From the NCBI RefSeq assembly GCF_003044185.1, contig NZ_PYYB01000001.1:496001-560000 (forward strand): a stretch of 64,000 nucleotides of DNA, written 5' to 3'. This stretch comes from Paraconexibacter algicola (GTDB lineage Bacteria > Actinomycetota > Thermoleophilia > Solirubrobacterales > Solirubrobacteraceae). The notes under the pieces are model-generated. The model was not told where the DNA came from. It made no database searches and was given only the letters and a program-made list of their open reading frames with translations. The position numbers and the translations under genes were made by a program. The stretch's first letter is position 1. The number at the start of each line of letters is the position of its first letter. Positions 58,843 to 64,000 of the stretch are shown piece by piece.

Positions 58843-59522
58843 CCCCGAAGCTGCGCGGCGTCAGCGCGCCCAACGACCTCGGACAGAAGGTCGCCGCCTT
58901 CGAGCCCGCCCCCGTCCGCGACCCGCAGACGGGCTCGCGCGTCCCCGGCTGGGACGACGCCGCCGACCTGACGAAGGACCCGTCGGTCGTCCCGGACCCG
59001 GCGACGACCGAGGTGCCCGCCGATCTCCGTGCGGAGATCGAGGACTACATGACCCGCTACCCGGACCGGCGCAGCGCGTCGATCCCCGCCTTGGCGGCCG
59101 CGCAGCGGCTGCACGGCTGGTGCTCCCCCACCGCGGTGGAGCAGGTCGCGTGCGTCATGCAGCTCACGCCCGGCTACCTCATCGCGGTCGCCGGCTTCTA
59201 CGACATGCTCGAGACGAAGCCGGTCGGTCGCAAGACCGTCTACGTCTGCACGAACATCTCGTGCTCGCTGCGCGGCGGCGACGAGCTGCTCGACGCGCTC
59301 CGCGGCGAGCTCGGTGACGACCCGGACGTGAACCTCCGCGGCTTCGAGTGCCTCGGAGCCTGTGACATCGCGCCGATGGCCTCGGTCAACGGCGTCTACG
59401 TGGGACCCGTCGACGACGACGAGATCCCGACCCTCGCCCAGCACATCCGTGACGGTGCCGACCCGCTGCCCGAGAAGCAGCTGGTCAAGCGCCGCTCGGT
59501 GGACCCGGGAGCGAACTCGTGA
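58839..59522 (+). CDS. nuoE: NADH-quinone oxidoreductase subunit E
   Basis: A 227-residue NuoE (24-kDa subunit) with thioredoxin-like [2Fe-2S] domain: first pair C-x4-C in VCTNISCSLRGG, second in ECLGACDIAP. N-terminal 70 residues are a longer, charged extension than in E. coli NuoE. It binds cluster N1a near the FMN of NuoF. GTG at 58839 overlaps the nuoD stop (GTGA). Confidence 0.94.
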   Translation: MTPKLRGVSAPNDLGQKVAAFEPAPVRDPQTGSRVPGWDDAADLTKDPSVVPDPATTEVPADLRAEIEDYMTRYPDRRSASIPALAAAQRLHGWCSPTAVEQVACVMQLTPGYLIAVAGFYDMLETKPVGRKTVYVCTNISCSLRGGDELLDALRGELGDDPDVNLRGFECLGACDIAPMASVNGVYVGPVDDDEIPTLAQHIRDGADPLPEKQLVKRRSVDPGANS

Positions 59523-60829
59523 GCAAGCACCTGATCTTCAAGGACATCGACCAGCCCGGGCTGCACACCCTCGAGGTGTACAAGCAGCGCGGCGGCTACG
59601 GCGACCGGCTCAAGCGCGCACTGCAGATGCCGCGCGAGGCGCTCGTCGAGGAGCTGAAGGCGTCCGGCCTGCGCGGCCGCGGCGGTGCCGGCTTCTCCAT
59701 GGGCATGAAGGCGTCCTTCATGCCGAAGGGCACGATGGACAAGTACCTCGTCTGCAACGCCGACGAGTCCGAGCCCGGGACCTTCAAGGACCGCGAGCTC
59801 ATGCAGAAGATCCCGCACCTCCTCATCGAGGGCATGATCATCGGCGCGTACGCCGCCGGCGCGAACCGCTCGTTCGTCTTCATCCGCGGCGAGTACGCCC
59901 AGCAGGCCGACATCCTCGAGGCCGCGATCGCCGAGGCGAAGGCCGCCGGCCTCGTCGGCGAGAACATCCTCGGCACCGGCTTCGACCTCGACATGTGGGT
60001 GCACCGCGGTGCGGGCGCCTACATCTGCGGCGAGGAGACCGCGCTGCTCGACGCGCTCGAGGGCAAGCGCGGCAACCCGCGCCTGAAGCCCCCGTTCCCG
60101 GCGAACCAGGGCCTCTACCAGGGCCCGACGCTGATCAACAACGTCGAGACGCTCGCGACCACCCCGTTCATCGTCGAGATGGGCGGCGCCGAGTACGCGA
60201 AGATCGGCGTGGACAACTCCACCGGCACGAAGCTCATCTCCGTCTCCGGCCACGTGCAGCGGCCCGGGAACTACGAGATCGAGCTCGGCATGTCCTCGCG
60301 AGACATCATCTACGGCCTGGCCGGCGGCCCCGGCGAGGGCCGCAGCGTGAAGCTGTGGTTCCCGGGTGGCTCGTCCTCCCCCGTGCTGACGGGCGACGAC
60401 CTCGACCTCTCCTACGACTTCGACACGCTCGCGAAGGCCGGCACCATGCTCGGCTCGGGCGCGATCATCGTCGTCGACGACACGACCTCGGTGGTCGACG
60501 TCGCGCTGAAGACCGCGTCCTTCTACAAGCACGAGTCGTGCGGCAAGTGCACGCCGTGCCGCGAGGGCACCAACTGGACCGTGAAGATGCTCCAGCGCGT
60601 CAAGACGGGTGAGGCCACCCCGATGGACCTCGACATCATCGCCTCGGTCTGCGAGCGCATCCAGGGCAACTGCCTCTGCGTGCTCGGCGACGCCATGGCG
60701 ATGCCGGTCGGCTCGATGGTCGCGAAGTTCCGCGGCGAGTTCGAGGAGTACATCGAGATGAAGCGCGACGAGGCCGAGCGGGCGCTGCTCGCGAGCCTCC
60801 CCGCTCCCGCCCAGCCGGCCGCCGCCTGA
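59519..60829 (+). CDS. nuoF: NADH-quinone oxidoreductase subunit F
   Basis: A 436-residue NuoF (51-kDa subunit). FMN/NADH-binding GLRGRGGAGFSMGMKASFMP and CNADESEPGTFKDRELM; the N3 cluster ligands are in HESCGKCTPCREGTNW with a further Cys in QGNCLCVLGD. Entry point for NADH electrons. GTG at 59519 overlaps the nuoE stop. Confidence 0.96.
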   Translation: MSKHLIFKDIDQPGLHTLEVYKQRGGYGDRLKRALQMPREALVEELKASGLRGRGGAGFSMGMKASFMPKGTMDKYLVCNADESEPGTFKDRELMQKIPHLLIEGMIIGAYAAGANRSFVFIRGEYAQQADILEAAIAEAKAAGLVGENILGTGFDLDMWVHRGAGAYICGEETALLDALEGKRGNPRLKPPFPANQGLYQGPTLINNVETLATTPFIVEMGGAEYAKIGVDNSTGTKLISVSGHVQRPGNYEIELGMSSRDIIYGLAGGPGEGRSVKLWFPGGSSSPVLTGDDLDLSYDFDTLAKAGTMLGSGAIIVVDDTTSVVDVALKTASFYKHESCGKCTPCREGTNWTVKMLQRVKTGEATPMDLDIIASVCERIQGNCLCVLGDAMAMPVGSMVAKFRGEFEEYIEMKRDEAERALLASLPAPAQPAAA

Positions 60830-63492
60830 TGCCGCGCCCCGAACCGAAGACGATCACGTTCTCGATCGACGGCCGGGAGGTCCAGGCCGACGAGAACATG
60901 ATGCTCGTCGACGCCGCCAAGCTCGGCGACGTCGAGATCCCGGTGTTCTGCTACGAGCCGAAGCTCGGCGCGCCCGTCGGCGCCTGCCGCATGTGCCTCG
61001 TGGAGATCGAGGGCATCCCGAAGCTCCAGACCGCGTGCTCCACGCCGGTCAAGGACGGCATGGTCGTCCAGACGCAGACCCAGCGCGTGAAGACCGCCCA
61101 GGAGGCGGTCGTCGAGTTCCTGCTCGTCAACCACCCGCTCGACTGCCCGGTCTGCGACAAGGGCGGCGAGTGCCCGCTGCAGGACATCTCCTTCGGCTGG
61201 GGCGGCGGCAAGAGCCGCTTCGTCGAGCCCAAGCGGCACTTCGAGAAGCCGCTGGCGCTCTCCCCGCTGATCGCGATCGACCGCGAGCGCTGCATCCTCT
61301 GCTACCGCTGCGTGCGGTTCTCCCAGGAGATCTCCGAGGACTACCAGCTGGTCCTCCACGAGCGCGGCGCCGCGACCTACGTCGGCACGTTCGACGCGCA
61401 CCCGTACGTCGCGCCGTTCAGCGGCAACATCATCGAGCTGTGCCCCGTCGGCGCGCTCACGTCGCGCCCGTACCGCTTCCGTGCCCGCCCGTGGGACATC
61501 GAGGGCGGCGGCACCGTCTGCACCCTCTGCCCCGGGCAGTGCAACGTCCACCTCACCGTCCGCGACGAGCGTGTCCTGCGCGCCCTGAGCCGCGAGAACG
61601 ACGGCGTCGACGACGGCTGGCTCTGCGACAAGGGCCGCTTCGCCTATCAGGCGATCCACGCGGACGAGCGCGTCACCGCGCCGATGGTCCGCGACGGCGG
61701 CGTCCTGCGCGAGGTCCCGTGGGAGCGCGCGCTGGAGGAGGCCGCCAAGGCCCTCGGCCGCATGGGCGGCAAGGTCGGCGCGCTCGTCGGCGGCGACAGC
61801 TCCAACGAGGAGGCGTTCCTCGTGCAGCGCCTCGTCCGCGAGGGCCTGCGCTCGCAGGCCGTCGACAGCGCCGCGGGCCTGCCCGCCGACGCGCTGCACG
61901 CGCTCGCCCGCCCCGACCTGCAGGCCACCGTGCCGGACCTCGAGTTCGCGCACACCGTCCTCGTGCTCGGCACCGAGCCCGTCGACGACATGGCCGCGCT
62001 GGACCTGCGCATCCGCAAGGGCGTGCGCCGCAACCGCGTCACGCTCGCGGTCGCGACCCCGCGCCCGTCGTCGCTGGACCCCAACGCCGCGCTGTCCGTG
62101 CGCTACGCGCCCGGCGGCGAGGCCGCGTTCGTCACCGCCCTCTCGGCCGCGCTGTTCGGCGGCGAGGTCGACGGTCCCGCCCGCGCGGCGGGCGCCGACG
62201 CCGACGCCGTCCGCTCCCTGGCCGAGCTGCTGCGCACCGGTGGTGCGGAGAACAGCGCCGGGGACGTCGTGGTCCTGTACGGGCAGCGGCTGCTCGCCGC
62301 CGGTCCCGGGGTCGCCCCCGCGCTGCTGAAGATCGCGGGCGGCCTGAACATCGTCGGTCGCGACGGCGCCGGCCTGCTGGCCGTGCCGCAGGACGCCAAC
62401 GGCCGCGGCATCGCCGAGGCCGGTGCGCTGGCGGGCCGTGGCCCGGGCTACACGCCCGCGGGCGACGGCGCGCTCGACGCCGCCGGGATCGCGCAGGCGC
62501 TGCGCGACGGCGACCTGACCGCCGTGCTGCTCGTCGGCACCGACCCGCTGCGCGACGCCGACGACGCCGCCGGCTGGGACCAGGCGCTCGAGAAGGCCTC
62601 GATGGTGGTCGCGCACGCCAAGTACCTCACCGCCGGCATCGCCGAGCACGCCAACGTCGTCTTCCCCGCCGAGAGCTACGCGGAGAAGGAGGGCACCGTC
62701 ACCCACCCGGACGGTCGCATCCAGCGGCTGCGTCCCGCGATCGGCCGCCAGGGCCAGATCCGGCCGGGCTGGCAGGTGCTCGACGACCTCGCCGGGCGCG
62801 TCGGGCTCGACCTCGGCGTCCTCACCGGCGCGATGGCGACCACGCAGCTCGTCGAGGCGGTCCCGTTCTACGCGGGCGTCACCCTCGACGCCCTCGGCGG
62901 CACCGGCCTGCGCTGGCCCGCGACCGACCCGGGCGTGCAGGCGTTCCCCGAGCCGCCCGAGCTCGCGGCGCCCACGGGCGACCTGCCGACGCTCGCGTCC
63001 CCCAACGGGCGCCTGCGCCTCGGCACGTACCGCTCGATCTGGGCGTCCCCCGAGGTCGAGGTCAGCCCCGCGCTGAAGTTCCTGACGCCCAAGCAGCAGG
63101 TCGAGATCTCCCCGGCGGACGCCGAGCACCTCGGCCTGCGCCACGGGCAGCGCGTCACCGTCGGCGAGGGCCGCGCCCAGGTCGCCGCCACCGTGCACCT
63201 GCGCGGGACCGCGCCGCAGGGCAGCATCTTCCTGCAGACCGGCATCGCCGACGGCTCCGCGAACCTGCTCGAGGGACCGCTGGTCCCCGTGGAGGCCCGT
63301 GAGCTCGCCGTCGTCGGCGCCCCTGCCGACGAGGCGGTCGCCGCCGCGGACGCCGCCCAGCCCGATCCGGTCGCCCCGGTGCAGCAGGCGCCCGAGGCCA
63401 CCGACGCGCACGAGACGTCCGAGACGGACGCGACCCCGGAGGGCACCGAGCCCTCCCCGACCGAGGGCGCAGGCCCGGAGGACCAGGCCTGA
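60829..63492 (+). CDS. nuoG: NADH-quinone oxidoreductase subunit G
   Basis: An 887-residue NuoG. N-terminal [2Fe-2S] ferredoxin (CYEPKLGAPVGACRMCLVEI), the NuoG-specific loop CPVCDKGGECPLQD, a 4Fe-4S region CILCYRCVRFSQE, then the molybdopterin-fold part with CTLCPGQCNV. The last 70 residues (after about 815) are an acidic, Pro/Ala/Thr-rich tail not needed by the family. ATG at 60829 overlaps the nuoF stop by one base (TGATG). Confidence 0.95.
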   Translation: MPRPEPKTITFSIDGREVQADENMMLVDAAKLGDVEIPVFCYEPKLGAPVGACRMCLVEIEGIPKLQTACSTPVKDGMVVQTQTQRVKTAQEAVVEFLLVNHPLDCPVCDKGGECPLQDISFGWGGGKSRFVEPKRHFEKPLALSPLIAIDRERCILCYRCVRFSQEISEDYQLVLHERGAATYVGTFDAHPYVAPFSGNIIELCPVGALTSRPYRFRARPWDIEGGGTVCTLCPGQCNVHLTVRDERVLRALSRENDGVDDGWLCDKGRFAYQAIHADERVTAPMVRDGGVLREVPWERALEEAAKALGRMGGKVGALVGGDSSNEEAFLVQRLVREGLRSQAVDSAAGLPADALHALARPDLQATVPDLEFAHTVLVLGTEPVDDMAALDLRIRKGVRRNRVTLAVATPRPSSLDPNAALSVRYAPGGEAAFVTALSAALFGGEVDGPARAAGADADAVRSLAELLRTGGAENSAGDVVVLYGQRLLAAGPGVAPALLKIAGGLNIVGRDGAGLLAVPQDANGRGIAEAGALAGRGPGYTPAGDGALDAAGIAQALRDGDLTAVLLVGTDPLRDADDAAGWDQALEKASMVVAHAKYLTAGIAEHANVVFPAESYAEKEGTVTHPDGRIQRLRPAIGRQGQIRPGWQVLDDLAGRVGLDLGVLTGAMATTQLVEAVPFYAGVTLDALGGTGLRWPATDPGVQAFPEPPELAAPTGDLPTLASPNGRLRLGTYRSIWASPEVEVSPALKFLTPKQQVEISPADAEHLGLRHGQRVTVGEGRAQVAATVHLRGTAPQGSIFLQTGIADGSANLLEGPLVPVEARELAVVGAPADEAVAAADAAQPDPVAPVQQAPEATDAHETSETDATPEGTEPSPTEGAGPEDQA

Positions 63493-64000
63493 TGCTCGCC
63501 GTCGTCGACTACTACGAGCCGTGGTGGATCCAGATCCTGAAGTCGATCGTGATCTTCGCGGTCGGCCTGCAGATCGTCCCCATCGTGCTCGTGGTCGAGC
63601 GCAAGCTCCTGGGCCGCTTCCAGCACCGCTACGGCCCCAACCGCGTCGGGCCGTTCGGCCTGCTGCAGCCGCTGGCGGACATCATCAAGCTCGCCACGAA
63701 GGAGGCCTTCCGCCCGAAGACCTCGATCGGCTGGCTGTTCCGGATCGCGCCGATCATCTCGATCATGACCGCGGTCGCCGCGTTCAGCGTCATCCCGTTC
63801 GGGGACACCGTCGACATCTTCGGCACCCAGGTCGGGCTCTACGGCGTCGACGTCGGGATCGGGCCGCTCTACCTCTTCGCGTTCGGCGCGGTCGCCTTCT
63901 ACGGGATCATGCTCGGCGGCTGGGCGTCCGGCTCGAAGTACTCGTTCCTCGGCTCGATGCGCGCCGCCGCGCAGCTCATCTCCTACGAGGTGGCGCAGGG
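63492..64000 (+). CDS. nuoH: NADH-quinone oxidoreductase subunit H, 5' part
   Basis: The first 169 codons of NuoH, the membrane subunit lining the quinone channel. A first transmembrane helix (about 14-36), then the conserved loop LVVERKLLGRFQHRYGPNRV, GPFGLLQPLADIIKLATKEA and AAAQLISYEVAQ at the edge. ATG at 63492 overlaps the nuoG stop by one base (TGATG). The remainder and nuoI-N are beyond the window. Confidence 0.95.
   Translation, partial: MLAVVDYYEPWWIQILKSIVIFAVGLQIVPIVLVVERKLLGRFQHRYGPNRVGPFGLLQPLADIIKLATKEAFRPKTSIGWLFRIAPIISIMTAVAAFSVIPFGDTVDIFGTQVGLYGVDVGIGPLYLFAFGAVAFYGIMLGGWASGSKYSFLGSMRAAAQLISYEVAQ

Overview
The window is very GC-rich DNA of an actinobacterial type. Complex I genes, secreted proteins with CSLREA, DUF4394, LVIVD or RTX repeats, and an ECF sigma factor fused to a membrane-anchored domain together suggest the class Thermoleophilia (Solirubrobacterales, Patulibacter/Conexibacter-like). 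The taxonomy is inferred from gene content only. Many genes have a TANNNT-like -10 box 6-9 bases before the start codon and no Shine-Dalgarno sequence, so leaderless transcription looks common.

Layout, left to right. 1-4.4 kb: the N-terminal part of a Ser/Thr kinase, a DNA-binding protein with homing-endonuclease-associated repeats, and two tandem PucR-like regulators. 4.8-11.1 kb: a 1039-residue secreted RTX/collagen-like protein, a sigma factor fused to a transmembrane and extracytoplasmic domain, and a secreted lipase. 11.2-18.8 kb: a cation/proton antiporter, then a minus-strand operon for inorganic-carbon uptake (102-residue protein, dabB, dabA, PII-like protein, FabI/InhA-like reductase) facing a small HTH regulator, with ACATGTAT boxes between them. 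19-28 kb: an FAD oxidoreductase and several secreted repeat proteins with a LuxR regulator. 27.8-32.6 kb: a chlorite-dismutase-like protein coupled to an unusual Rieske-TPP enzyme fusion, two hypothetical genes, and an ECF sigma/zinc anti-sigma pair.

33.16-41.31 kb is an integrated island bounded by a perfect 46-bp direct repeat, whose right copy forms the 3' part of an intact tRNA-Arg(ACG) gene. It carries a tyrosine integrase, a SIR2-domain protein whose start overlaps the integrase stop, a 56-residue acidic protein, and a tightly coupled four-gene minus-strand operon: an unknown helical protein, a QueC-like PP-loop protein with a zinc site, an XRE-ImmA/IrrE regulator-protease, and a PIN-domain nuclease. 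This operon is the best candidate for a previously undescribed, probably anti-phage, system. A divergent hypothetical gene and a hydrolase remnant complete the island.

41.4-55.8 kb is ordinary chromosome: a kinase/DUF fusion, two tRNA-Ser genes, a membrane protein with a lipoprotein, hydrolases, acyltransferase, nucleotide cyclase, serS, msrB, cytochrome c and a cupredoxin, a trypsin-like protease and a flavin reductase. 56.0-64.0 kb is the start of the complex I operon, nuoA to nuoH, with nuoH cut by the window edge.
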